Shown here piece after piece: positions 34,254 through 45,619 of a stretch of 64,000 bases of DNA. The translations under genes were made by a program, and so were the position numbers. Below the pieces are notes generated by a model. It saw only the letters and a list, made by a program, of their open reading frames with translations. It was not told where the DNA came from and made no database searches. This DNA comes from Buxus sempervirens (Eukaryota; Streptophyta; Magnoliopsida; Buxales; Buxaceae): contig OX387191.1 of NCBI GenBank assembly GCA_947561395.2, forward strand, positions 1,287,179 through 1,351,178, read 5' to 3'. Position 1 is the stretch's first letter; every line of letters starts with the position of its first letter.

Positions 34254-35177
34254 ATCGCCTATCTTATCTTTGCATAAGTTGTTTTTGGCCAAATTTCTTC
34301 TTTTTTTTTATTTATTTCAGAAATGTATTTCAGTTCTTTTGATCGCTCTTGGTGATTAGGATGCATTGTGTTGTAAGATTTTGGTCCTAATAAAAGGCTG
34401 ACGATATCGATCGCGCTCTCTCCTATCGTCGTCTTCTCTTTTTCCTCCATCGTCACAGTGTATAAATGGGATGTCCAGAGGACAATTGCAGTGAAGACAT
34501 AGCAGTGGAAGTAAAAAACCAAAGTAGAGCATTCAAAGTTCTGGTTTTGGTTCAAATGGAGGGGTAGCCAACCGGCACAGCTGCTGTACCTGTGAAAACA
34601 ACACAAGAGGAGAAGAAAGAAGGAAAACAAAGAACAAAACAGCCTCCCGGATGCTCTATTCTTCACAAACTCAGATTGCTCAGTAACGCTTACTGCAATG
34701 GCTGAATGCCAACTGGGAATTTCGTTCGAATATGTGTTGAACGATCGTTCCTATTCTAATTCATTTTTGTGTATGTTGATTGCTTACTCTGCCTTGGCAA
34801 TTTTGGTTGGTTGAAAGATAACAACCCAAACTCATGCACAACAAATGTCTGGTGAAATGCCTAAACCAACTTCTTTTTAGGATCTGTTTGAAGTGTTGCT
34901 TCACGGTTGCCTTTTTTGTTTTTAATCCATCGTAGACATAGCTTCATATAGTATAAACACAATTGAAGCTTGCATTTTGATTTGCCAATGTAATATGTTC
35001 GATTTGCCAATGTAATATGTTCATGTCATGACCACTAGTTTCAAGGCTTATAAAGTAATAAATATAAGATATTTAATACATGTAATATGAGAAAATTATT
35101 ATTATATTATTATATTCCTTATAATGCAGTTACATACATAGGGATAGCTTATTATTATATTCTTTATAATATGGTGA

Positions 35178-35720
35178 ACCCTAACCCGCCCCTATCATGT
35201 CAGTAACGTGGCAGGTCAGGATTGACCTAAATGTTAAAACATGAAAAAAGGCTCTTTTTAATATAATAAATCAATTAATAATACATTTATTTATTATATA
35301 TATATTTCTATAAATGATGTATATTAAAATGTTCTTTAAAAATATAAAAAAGATATTTTAAGGCGATAAGGTCGGGTTTGGGGCAGGTTGGGCTAAACCC
35401 AAAACTGCTCCTAACCTAAAAATGACAATACCAAACCCTAACCCGCCCCTATCATGTCAGTAATGTGGTAGGTCAGGGTTGACCTGGTTGTTAAAACATG
35501 AAAAAAGGTTTTTTTTAATATAATAAATCAATTAATAATACATTTATTTATTAAATATATATATTTCTATACATGATGTATATTAAAATGTTCTTTAAAA
35601 ATATAAAAAAGATATTTTAATGCAATAAGATCGGGTTTGAGGCAGCATCGGGGCAAGTTGGGCTAAACCCGAAACTGCTCCTAACTCGAAAATGACAATA
35701 CCAAACCCTAATCATTAGGG
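35178..35720. repeat. 257-bp tandem repeat, two copies
   Basis: The unit starting ACCCTAACCCGCCCCTATC at 35178 recurs at 35435 with the same internal order (GTTAAAACATGAAAAAAGG, ATTTATTTATTA, AAAGATATTTTAA, GGCTAAACCC). A third partial start is at about 35697. The GC-rich edge words resemble hAT-type MITEs. Confidence 0.8.
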
Positions 35721-35761
35721 GCGGGGCAGGTAACTGGGTAACTTGCCTCATTGTGATCCCT

Positions 35762-35861
<100 letters not shown>

Positions 35862-36677
35862 TTTATAAGTGTTTACTATTAGCAAAAATGTATGTGCTTT
35901 AATACATATGTTTACCAAACACCTTTCTTAATTAAAAAGCACTTATTATCTTATTAAGTGCTTAAATATATGTATTTACCAAACACCAATTTTTTCAATG
36001 AGCACTTTTTTACCATTATGGATAAGTACTTAAATAAGCTAACTTATCTAGTAAGTACTTGCCCATAAGCACTAGCAATCCCAAACGCCACCTTAGTATT
36101 GTAAATGTTTTAGGTAGGCCTCACATGAAAGAAAACATTGGTCATGATACATACAAGATGCTCCACATGACAGCATCTTATGGTGATATCAGAAAGTAAA
36201 TTGGAAAGAATGGCAGACAATTTGCTTCCGTCATAGTGAGATGAGGCGAATGAATCAGATGGGTCCAAACACCGGAGAGGAGAGGGTAATTTGGGGAACG
36301 ACGCTTTGGTTAAAAATTATAAAGTATGATAATGATCAACTCTGAAAACCCGAAGAGAAAAAGGAAAGAAGATAACAAAAAAAAAAAAAAAAGATTTGCA
36401 AACTTCACTGAGATTTTGATTTTGAAAGTATTTTGGAGTATTTCGGAAGAAACTTCACCGATTCTCAATTATGTTAAAAATGTATCACTGAAAATTAATT
36501 ACCTAGAATTGGACGATTGAATCCGAATTATTTTGAAAAGCATCCCTAAAAGCCAATTTCCCAAAAAAAGGACAATTTCTAGCAGAGAATCTTTTCAGAT
36601 GGAGAAAACTGCCAATAATCCCTTCCCTGTCTACAAAAGGCACGAAATCCCCAACCCGGACGCCTCTGGAGTCTGCC

Positions 36678-36980
36678 ATGGCAATCCCAGAAAGGCTTCG
36701 GAGATTCAAATATCACTTCATCTTCGCGATCGTGGTCTTACTAGCCCTTCTCTCCATCCTGCTCCTGGGGCCCAGGTTTCTCAACGTTCTCGCCTACTTC
36801 TGGCCTCTCTTCCTATCTACAGCTCTGTTTCTGATTGCCGTCGTCGTCTTCGGTCGGATTTCGCCGCCGGCCCCCGAAGCTTCGGGCGAACAAGCGGGAG
36901 AAGGGCTCCTGGAATACGTAGCAGCGCACCCGGAACAAATGGAGGAGCCGCATAAATCTGAGCCGCATAAATCTGACTAA
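36678..36980 (+). CDS. Small two-helix membrane protein, unknown function
   Basis: A single-exon frame of 100 residues, starting ATGGCAATCCCAGAAAGG in the context GCCATGG, a good plant start context. Residues about 13-32 (FIFAIVVLLALLSILLLG) and about 36-61 (NVLAYFWPLFLSTALFLIAV) are strongly hydrophobic and would form two membrane helices. The C-terminal third is acidic and polar and ends with a short duplication, PHKSEPHKSD. I do not recognise a named family. A decayed copy of the same gene lies at 3505-3680, and codon structure is conserved between the two, which supports this as a real gene. Upstream, 36240-36360 resembles the R2 segment at about 10190-10310. Confidence 0.7.
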   Translation: MAIPERLRRFKYHFIFAIVVLLALLSILLLGPRFLNVLAYFWPLFLSTALFLIAVVVFGRISPPAPEASGEQAGEGLLEYVAAHPEQMEEPHKSEPHKSD

Positions 36981-37833
36981 ACCAGTAGCAGTAGCTTTGA
37001 GTTGTTGGGGGGTTTTTTTTTTTTTAAGATTCAAACTCTTTTTATTTGTTTCCGTGTTAATTTTCTGTAACCTTTTAACTCTTTGGTTTATGGCCTTCCA
37101 TACCTTTTTGTGAAGTAGATGTAAAACGAAATGAAATGTAAATTTCAGGAAGCGAGTTCTGAATCCTCCTCGTCTCTATCTCTACCTACCTCTCTCGACC
37201 CTCGCCGCAGCTGGCATAGATGGCGACTGGCGCGCACACACGCGCACACAAAAAAATACGCGCAATACGCACCCACAGTTACGCCAGACGCGCCGTACGC
37301 ACCATAGATATAGAATCTTGGATGGGACATTATTGGCACTGACGTCGGTGATTGGACATCACACGGTTTGGAAAATCCAACGGCTGGATTTTGAAGCATG
37401 GTGCTTTTCCTTGTGGGGCCATGTTTGTTGTCGTTAATCGGTGGGGAATAGGAACTTGGGAGTTGGGGCCACGAGATTGAGTCAGATAATGCTCTCCGAC
37501 CACGACGGTAAAAGGATCTTGAAAGTTCAAATCCACCGACATTTGCTTTTTCATTTCCGGACTGTAATTAGGAGTAACGCCTGGTGCGTACTGCGTAGTG
37601 GAGGCAAATAAAGAAATCTTGGTACGCACGACTAATGTACTGATCGTGTTGTGTTTGCCACGTTCGATACACGTTACACGGGCCCATGGCTCAAGCAACA
37701 CGACCGACGAGATTACTCACGTGACTGTTTTTTTACTTTACAAATAAAAAGGACAAGATATTTTCGATGATTGATAGTATGTAATGTTCAGTGACGCCAC
37801 CCTCACCAGCCACTGTTACAGCTGTGCTTATAA
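36981..37833. other. Intergenic, no gene seen
   Basis: The 3' UTR of the small membrane gene is followed by GC-rich DNA with CG-rich words (GCGCGCACACACGCG near 37230). The 123-residue minus-strand frame at 37330-37701 has no recognisable domain. Confidence 0.5.
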
Positions 37834-38337
37834 AGGGGTGTAACTCGGGTCGGTTTGGTTCGGGTTAAAATCAACCCAAAACCAAACCAAAAATATATAT
37901 AATCAAATTGAACTGAATCGAATTAAAAATCAAAACTACTAAACTGAAAATCGAACCAAAAATATTTAAAAAAACCGAACCGAACAGAACTAATGAAAAC
38001 TATTCGGTTCGGATTAGACCAATATATTCTTATGTTCAAATAAGGGTTTTTTCGTAATATCTTTAAAGTTTAAAGTTAAAATTTGAAAGTTTAACATATA
38101 TTATATTTTATATATAGAAAATATAGATTATATATTATAATATATATATGAATTCGGTTCAGTTTAGGGAAATACATGAATTCGGTTCAGATGCAACCCA
38201 AAACCGAACCAACTTAATTCGATTTAGGACTTTTTTGACCGAAACCAAACCGAACCACTATAAAAACCTAATCAAACCGAACCTAAGTCGGTTCGAGTCG
38301 ATTCAGGTTCGGTTTAACCGAATTGAGTTGCAGCCCT
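37834..38337. mobile_element. hAT-like MITE candidate
   Basis: About 504 bp. The left end AGGGGTGTAACTCGGGTCGG is an imperfect inverse of the right end (AGGGCTGCAACTCAATTCGG when inverted). Subterminal CGGTTCGG words occur in many copies in both orientations and the centre is AT-rich. No target duplication was recognised. Confidence 0.5.
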
Positions 38338-39039
38338 AGTTTGTAGAATAGTTTCGGTTTTCCGTATATTACCCCATCTCTGATAGCATTTTTGACGCTG
38401 ATCTTGCTTCCCCCTTTTCTTGGGTTCACTAATTCGCCGTCGAGCGGACCCTTGTTAGACCATTGGATTTTATGGTTTGTGTTTCTGTCAATGGTCTGGT
38501 GCTTTTCTGGAGCTTTGTACTAGGTCTGGTTGGGATTCAAACTGTCACAATTTCTTGCATCTTTTTGTTAATACTTGTACATACCCCTACTGATGTAAAC
38601 TTGTTTTTTTATGAATGAAAAAGGACATAGGGTTAGCCTTTTACCAAAAAATCAAAAAAAAAATTTTTGGATGATTGATGAAACGATGGCCAGCGCCCAG
38701 CGGTTCACTCAATTATTTTATTATTGTACGATATATTAATTAATACTCTTATGGATCTTGCATATAAGACTTCAGGATGGGCCTTGCTCAGTAAAGACTC
38801 ACACTCCATCCAGCGGGTGTCTTAAAGATACAAAGCACGTTAAATTTTAGCTTTGTCAAGCCATTAACCACTGAGTTTATGGCAATTTATGTGTAAATCA
38901 ACACTACAATGGTGATTTACTAGTAATTTGTTGAGGATTATTTACCTTGAAGGGAGACATATGATTTACTGCAAATGTCTTTCTTTTGGCCTTCTCGAAA
39001 AGGTTGAGCAACTGTTTCCACCCTATATGAACAACGAAT
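38338..39039. other. Intergenic, no gene seen
   Basis: No open frame of note and no clear repeat boundary. Poly-A-like tracts near 38640 may mark an old retroposed fragment. Confidence 0.4.
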
Positions 39040-40080
39040 AAGAAAATGGCACGTGGTGCCTATGTGGCTTATTTAAGCCATGGCATCGAAGCACACAGGC
39101 CTTGCACAGTTGGATAGGCCATATCAACATGCGCACAGAACCAAGAATATAGTTCGAGCCACGCAAGCCAATGCGACAAAACCACAAATATCAGAAGATC
39201 ATGCCATCGGTCGTTCAAGAGTAACCTATTTTTAGGATCGTGGCCGAGCGGTTATCTTTCTGGAACAGAAGACTGAAGACGGTCAACCGCCATGAAGATC
39301 GTGCAAGAGTAGGACGTTGAGCAACCGTCAAGGATCGGCTATAAAAGGCACAATTTCGAAGAACTCAAGGATACAATTCATCCAACCGCAACCGGTTATT
39401 ATATTATTTTGATCATCCGTGATCTTTTATCCTCTCTACTACAAAAGGATAAACTAGGACCTCTCTCACTGCTTCCAGTCACAGTGACATCTTCGACCCC
39501 TCTTTACTCTGATTAACACCAGAATCCTACCACCGGAGAGTAAGTTGAGGCCGCCCCTGACTCGTAGTTCTGTGTTAACAGAATCCCGAGCAGCCGGTCC
39601 CAAGACTCGCTCTGATCACGCGTAGGTGACTTGTGTATTTTAGGATAAACAGCAATCCAAGGTGAACCCCCTGAATTGACTTTGCTAGCAGCCGCCCCCT
39701 TCCTCCTGCGCTTATACCCGATTACGGCTATAAGACCAGGACATGCCGGTCCTGCGAGTCCTGTCAATTTTCTTTTTACTTTTGTTTCCCTTTTGAGGAT
39801 TATCTATTGTCGCTTTCGGCTTGTCGGCCGATTTTATAATAAAGGATTTGTGTGTCATTAGTTGCTTTCGCTTTCAAACACTTACAAGAACCCAAACGAA
39901 GACTAGACCCCTAGTCTTCATATCATCGCCTGACCCATTTTATTACAGGTGACTTGCAGTACGACTGGACCGATCCCGGTTCAGATTCGGAACAGGTGCC
40001 CAGGGTCAGGGTTCGACCCGAAATCATTTGTATCAAACGATACTGGCACGCTCGCGTAGAGACACATCATCACCACTGAC
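39040..40080 (+). mobile_element. Gypsy-type LTR remnant with degenerate primer-binding site
   Basis: The stretch has LTR character: a CTATAAAAGG TATA box at about 39340, a GC-rich leader, and near the end TTTGTATCAAACGA. In many plant Gypsy elements this motif lies just before TGGCGCC. Here it is followed by a degenerate TGGCACGCTCGCGTAGAGAC at about 40043. No partner LTR or coding region was found, so it is a solo or truncated relic. The left end is not defined. Confidence 0.4.
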
Positions 40081-40204
40081 ACGTGTCCACACCGGCCCAA
40101 TTTCGGAGCAACAGCAACACAAAATTTTGTCTCGAAACACATTCGTTTAGACAAATTGACAATTTTCTTGAAAGAGACTCTTTAAGGTTTTTTTGGCTTT
40201 CTGG

Positions 40205-40320
40205 CCAATCCATTATCCCACCCAATTGCTTCTTATATTGGGGAATCCATTATCCCACCCAATTGCTTCTTATATTGGGGAATCCATTATCCCACCCAAT
40301 TGCTTCTTACATTGGGGAAT
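40205..40320. repeat. 37-bp tandem repeat, three copies
   Basis: The unit AATCCATTATCCCACCCAAT followed by TGCTTCTTATATTGGGG occurs three times almost without change (one T to C in the third). Confidence 0.92.
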
Positions 40321-41640
40321 ATAGAACGAAATAGAAAAAATAAATAACAGAACAAACAAAACTCAAGAAAACCAGATTCTATTGGCAAAGATAACGAGAT
40401 AATGCACTGATAATTAGTCTAGGTACAAGTTGTTAATAGTACAGAAACTTAAGTCCTCTCTGAAGACAAAACGATTCCCAAGTCGTCTGTGAGGACAAAA
40501 AAAATTTCTGAAAATCATACATCACGTACATCGCATTTCAATGGTTTTCTAACTGAAACAGCAGTGGATTCTCCAGACCAACACGTTAGGCAAGGACCTA
40601 GTGAAGCAAAGTGTCTCTAGGCCTTAGAAAAAGGAGCACAGCGTTCCCAAATATCAGCAAATACGAGCAAAGCAATTCTAGAACCCAGAAAGAGCAAAGT
40701 GTATCTAAATCAGAGCAAATCGGATTCAAGTGCCTCCGGTCCCGGGTGTTTTTTATCCTCAATTTTCTCCCCGTCCGAAGAGTTCATTCCTTCAAGCAGA
40801 AAAAATTCAAAATAAGAGAAACAAGCGCTGACATATTGGCAGTAGACTTCCTCTTTTTTTTTTTTTTTTTTTGGGGTATTGAGATTTTTAATCTCAGGTC
40901 CCTGTTCTCTTGGATTCTAAACAATCATGAACAAGTTTACAATACCATAAAACAAACAGTGACAATTGCTCATACTATTTAACAACAAAAAACTATACAA
41001 ACATCAAGAAGAAACCTCAAGTTTCTTTGATGTAAAACAAACCAGAAACATTGTATCAAGATGAACAAGACACTTCACTTATGTTCAAATTTACAAAACC
41101 TTTCTCCCAACCAAAAAGTTACTTACAAAGATTGAATCCTCAACCTTTTCTTCAATTTGAACTTCATGCTTTAACACAACTTCAAAATCTTCACACGTAT
41201 GCTTCACACTAGAAGAGGCAGCCCATTTCAGTCTTTCACCAGATCTGAAATGTTCCTGTTCTCTGTTCTTTCACAGCACTTCCAGAACACTGCAGCAGCC
41301 TCTCCTCAGTCTCCTCTGGTTTTCCTCTTCACCAAGTTTCCCAGCCCGAAAGACACCTTCTCCCCTGCTTCCAGAAGCTTTAAATCAAGAGTTATTAACC
41401 CCTTAATAACTGCTGTAACCACCTGTAACTAATCTTAAAAACAACCTAACTAACTAGAAACAAACCCAACTGATTCTGAGAACTGCCCGAGAATCCAGTT
41501 GGTTGAGTAGCTCCAGCAAGTTACACTTAACCTTGCTAGAAGCTATCTCAAGTCACACATTCAACCATACTTCACTTCATCAACAAACTGAATGTTTTAA
41601 TAAATTTCAGTACTCTTTGTCATGCATTTTGTCACATGGG
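40321..41640. other. 3' flank of the TPK duplication, with a 1-kb insertion
   Basis: The sequence at about 40740-40845 matches 46725-46835, and that at about 41880-41970 matches 46850-46975. It is therefore the downstream flank of TPK copy 1, and about 1 kb (about 40850-41880) is extra here. That extra DNA contains a (T)20 run, a SINE candidate and no recognisable gene. Confidence 0.6.
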
Positions 41641-41649
41641 AAAATATAT

Positions 41650-41800
41650 TTTCTAACAGGTATGAAGACCTAGGTGTAGGGGGACCGGCACATAGCCAGG
41701 ACTCACCCACGCTTGTGATGAGGGTGGGAGTAGAACCCGAGACCCGACTATTACCAACACAGGTCTTTACCACCAAGCCAGGTGGTGCCATCATTGGCAG
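41650..41800 (-). mobile_element. tRNA-derived SINE candidate
   Basis: On the minus strand an A-box-like TGGCTTGGTGG (41780 to 41770) and a B-box-like GGTTCTACTCC (41737 to 41727) are about 33 bases apart, the usual polymerase III spacing. CTCGGGTTCTA context and a following unique tail fit a plant SINE. It does not fold as a functional tRNA. Ends and target duplication are not resolved. Confidence 0.5.
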
Positions 41801-41989
41801 CAGACGTTCACGTGTTGCAATAGACCACCAGCAAAGGAACTTCTTGAATCTGTACCCGAACTAATCTACATGGCACTTCTCGAATAACTTCATATTCAAT
41901 ATACAGTCATACAATTCATTTCATTGCAAGAGTCATTAAGATGCTTCCATTAGCACCCTGTTAAGATGATTGAGCAAGAATTACCTCAG

Positions 41990-44432
41990 TACTGTATCAC
42001 AATTGTCTCCTTGCTTTGGGTTTCAACAGTAATTTTTTCAAGTTGATCATGTACTGTATCACAACTGTCTCATATAGTATTCTGGTGAATGGTAAGCCAT
42101 GTGGGCATATCTACCCTTCCAGAGGTATTCAGCAGGGAGACCCTCTGTCTCCCTACATCTTTATCATCACCCAACAGATCTTGTCAACTATCCTTTTGAA
42201 AGCTGAGATGGAACACCATATTTTTGGAATTAAAGTAAACAGGGTGGCTGATCCAATCGACACCTAATGTATGCTGATGATCTTTTAGTGTTTGGCAGAG
42301 CCTTTGTTAACAACATGAAAAATTTTAATTTGGTTATTAATTGTTTCTGTGATATGGCTGGCTACAAGTTCAATGTTGAGAAATCGGAACTTTTTCTCAG
42401 CCCTTGTATAAAAGGTCAACCCAAAGGTAAGTTGGCTAGGATGTTTTGGGTGAGACCAACAAAGCACCCTAGGAAATACTCGGGGATTCCTACTTTTCTA
42501 GATAATCCTAAGACCAATCGGTTCAAAGAGCTAATGCATAAAATTAACACGAGAGCCACTAGTTGGAAGGCAAAACTCCTCACCCAAACTGGGAGATTGA
42601 CTTTAATCAATGCTATTCTTCATAGCTCAACTCAGTACCATATGGTTTGCATGAAACTCACTAAAACCATCACTGAGAACATTGATAGGGAGGCCAAGAA
42701 ATTTTTTTGGCACAAGGCTAATCAAGACAGAACTATCTATACCATTTGTTGGGAAAAGTTGTGCCTCACGAAAAGGTATGGAGGTTTAAACATTAAGTGC
42801 AATAAAGGCATAAACAAGGCTATGTTTGCGAAGGCCGCATGGGCTTTAACTGCCACTGAGGACAAGCTATGGACTAGATTGATGAGAGCCAAGTATCTCA
42901 AAAATGAAAATTTTGATCAAATTCAAGGCTTCAAGCTAAAAGAAACAACTCTTGGCTGTGGAAGCACATATGTAAAATCAGGAATGTGGTACAGAGGAAA
43001 GGGATGGTGTATTGCAAATGGAGAATCAGTCTCTGTTTCGGATCTCAAATGGGAACCTGCAAATCATAACCAATAGACTGATCAAAGCAATATGGGTGGG
43101 TCCCGAAAACTTGCTGAGTTGATTGACCAACAGACAAGGACTTGGAAAGCGGACAAACTAAAGGAGATCTGGAATGACTATGAAGTGGAACAGATTAGAG
43201 CCATCCCCATTAACAAATTTTTTGAAGCTGACAGAGTTATCTGGAAGGGCACTTCTGCAAGTAAGTATAGTGCTTCTTCTGCATATAGGCTTTTAACTAA
43301 CATGGTTACTAACCTTGCAAAAGAAAGAAGATTGTTAAGACTCTGGCACATGCCATGCCCCCAGAAAATCAGAGTGTTTATGTGGAAATGAATGCAAGAA
43401 GGAAACCTTACCAATGACATACTACACAGCAGACTGGGTACCCCTAATGAGGCTTGTGTCCTATGCAAGAAAGAGCAGGAGTCCAATCTCCATCTATTCG
43501 GCACCTGCGAGCTTACAAGAGCAATTTGGTTTGGTTGCTGGGGGCAGGTCACTTGAACAAAGTCAATTTCGCAACTGTAAGGAGTGGGGTCTTCGTTGTT
43601 ATCTTGGAATTAGAAAAGCTGCATGATGAACAAAAGGGAGTTTTACTTTCCAATTGGGCTATTACTTGTTGGACTGTGTGGAATGCTAGGAACAGATTGA
43701 TTTTCGATAATGTTAAACCTTCAGTGGAGCTAATAAGGTCTCAGTTTTTTGGTATGCAACAAGACAGCAAGAAGATTAGAGAAAAGGAGAAGGATCATAA
43801 AGCCAAGGAGAAGCAAGAAGTGCTGATCAGATGGAAATTACCAGGTGATAAACAATTCAAGCTGAACGTTGATGGAGCTGCGAGAGGATCATCGGGGATT
43901 GCTGCAGTGGGAGCAGTAATAAGAGATGAGAACGGTCGAGTGATGGGCGCTCTAGCACACAGAATCGGAATCACAATGGCCATAGTCGCGGAAGCTGCTG
44001 CTCTTGTGGAAGGGATGAAGATGGCGATGGCTCTCAATAGCAGACACCTATATATTGAAAGCGACTCCCAATCAGTTGTATCATGGTTCCTTAATCGATC
44101 ATGCAGCTCTTGGAGTGTAGAGGTCCTTTTCGAGGAAGCTTGGAACTTCAGTACTTTCTTCCTTGCTATCAAAGTTGAGAAAATTTACAGGGAGGCCAAC
44201 AAAGTAGCGGATGGCCTTGCAAACTTCGCCCTGGATGCGTTCCATTGTTTCTGGGTTGGTATAGTGCCAGACCCCATTAAGTCCATCGTTACTGATGATT
44301 TTATGGGCCGATATCAGGTTCTTTTTTTTGGGTAATGGCCGATATCAGGTTCTGTTTGTTTAAACTTGTTCGTTTTAGTTTATTAAAATATTGTCATGTT
44401 TGTATCAAACGAAAAAAAAGACAAAACAAAAA
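41990..44432 (+). mobile_element. 5'-truncated LINE with defective reverse transcriptase-RNase H
   Basis: Flanked by 17-bp duplications AGCAAGAATTACCTCAG (41973-41989) and AGCAAGAATTACTTCAG (44433-44449), one mismatch apart. The element ends in an A-rich tail just before the right copy. The sister TPK locus shows the empty site near 46971. The coding remnant contains the reverse-transcriptase motif RGIQQGDPLSPYIF, then a frameshift, YADD (42267 on), a zinc-finger-like region and an RNase H domain. RNase H keeps its four acidic positions (LNVDGA, AEAAAL, IESDS, VADGLA). At least one frameshift near 42264 and stops near 43076, 43390 and 43550 disable it. Endonuclease and ORF1 are missing. Confidence 0.92.
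42016..44335 (+). pseudogene. LINE ORF2 remnant (reverse transcriptase, zf-RVT, RNase H)
   Basis: Broken into frames at 42016-42267, 42267-43076, 43092-43391 and 43454-44335. The first two meet inside the codons before YADD, so a single base change separates them. The C-terminal RNase H (about 43850-44260) is open and complete in its catalytic residues. It is not expected to make a working protein. Confidence 0.9.
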
Positions 44433-44440
44433 AGCAAGAA

Positions 44441-45619
44441 TTACTTCAGACGCCGAGATTTTCCTGACTGATCGAAGTCTAGACTCTCGAATTCCTCCAT
44501 GATACTTGAAATATCTTCTTGGGTGATCTTTCCCATCTCTTTTAGCTTGAATAGGGCGAAATCTGCAGCGCTGTGAAATGGAAACCAAGAAGACATGGAA
44601 ATCTAATGTGATCAGACTCCAAAATAAAAGGGTTATCTGAATTGCAAAAAATTTTCGAGAGAACAACCAAAAGTGCTATAGCAAGATGGTCTTGACGCAA
44701 ATCAAACTCACCCAACGACTCCATCCTCGTCAAAATCAGCTACCTCAAGATCTAAGGCTGTCATTCTTCTGGTAAGGACCCACTTGACCAGAGAACGCCG
44801 TCTCCGTTCAGTGTTTAGCTCAGCAAGGTAAATGAAGAACTTAGCCACACAAATGGTACTGGTCAGTATCCAGAATATCGCAAAGACGCGCCCAATTTCG
44901 GTCGAGAAGCTTTTATCGCCATAACCCAGAGTTGTGATGGTGGTACAGACACAGTAGAAGGCATCAACAAGGCTCAATTTCTCAACTCCGTACAAGAAGA
45001 GTGTCCCTACGATTATGAGCACTAAAAGAAGACCAAATGTCAAAAATAACTTGTATTTGAGTCGATTGGTTTCAAAATCCTTGATAGCATCCATTGCGCT
45101 AACCTTTTTATGCATATTCATCGCTCTAACCATATGCTCTTCCTGCTTTTCTACAAGGTAGTCAGCGGCCTGGCCAAGAATCAGCCCAACAAGAGCCATG
45201 CCCGTAAAGACAAAAGCGCAGGCGAGAAGTTTTGTGAAGGTGCTGTTGGGTACAAGGTCTCCATATCCCACAGTGGTCATTGTGACGATACAGAAATAAA
45301 TAGCGTCCAGGACCCTGTTTGTTTTCTTCCCCTTGATCTGATTATTGACCAGGGCAAAGACGAGGGCGCCAATACCCAGATAGATAGCCAACCACAAGAT
45401 TACTTTCTTAAAACTTGGGTTGAGTTTGGAAAAGATCGTCTGAAACCGATTGTGTGAGTTTTCAGAATCTTTCTTCTGTCCAATCGTATTCGTATCCCTT
45501 ACAGGAGCACTTCTACTGCGGCGCCATTTTTTCTTCGTTTCACCATTCTTTTGAGCAGGTTGAAGGGAACGATCCAATAAACCTGGAAGTAAGGGCTGTT
45601 TTGCATCGTCATGGGCCAT
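44441..45619 (-). CDS. TPK1: Two-pore K+ channel (TPK1/KCO1 type), copy 1, with damaged second EF-hand
   Basis: Two exons, 45619-44712 and 44570-44441, giving 345 residues. TPK1-type channels carry K+ across the tonoplast and are gated by Ca2+ and 14-3-3 proteins. Residues 34-39 (RSRSAP) are a 14-3-3 site with S37 as the phosphorylated residue. Helices lie at about 74-93, 130-150, 190-211 and 243-266. The two selectivity filters read TVGYGD (118-121) and TLGYGD (232-235). The first EF-hand loop begins at DFDEDG, across the intron. The second stops short: after DFDQSG a 1-base deletion relative to copy 2 shifts the frame to KSRRLK and a TAA at 44443-44441, so half the loop and the final residues are lost. 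The stop codon lies within the target duplication of the LINE, which directly follows the gene. Confidence 0.9.

Noticed and set aside
34259..34666. 135-residue minus-strand frame inside the Harbinger-type element
   Set aside because: A hydrophobic start looks like a signal peptide, but no family was recognised and the frame lies within a non-autonomous element.
37330..37701. 123-residue minus-strand frame
   Set aside because: Composition is unbiased and no motif or homologous copy in the window supports it.
41770..41780. Functional tRNA gene at the A and B boxes
   Set aside because: No acceptor stem or anticodon arm pairs around these boxes. The layout fits a SINE better.
44394..44666. 90-residue frame ending in FLFCLFFRLIQT as the real C-terminus of TPK copy 1
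   Set aside because: It is out of frame with exon 2 for the KLKEMGKI segment. The spliced frame stops earlier, at 44443-44441.
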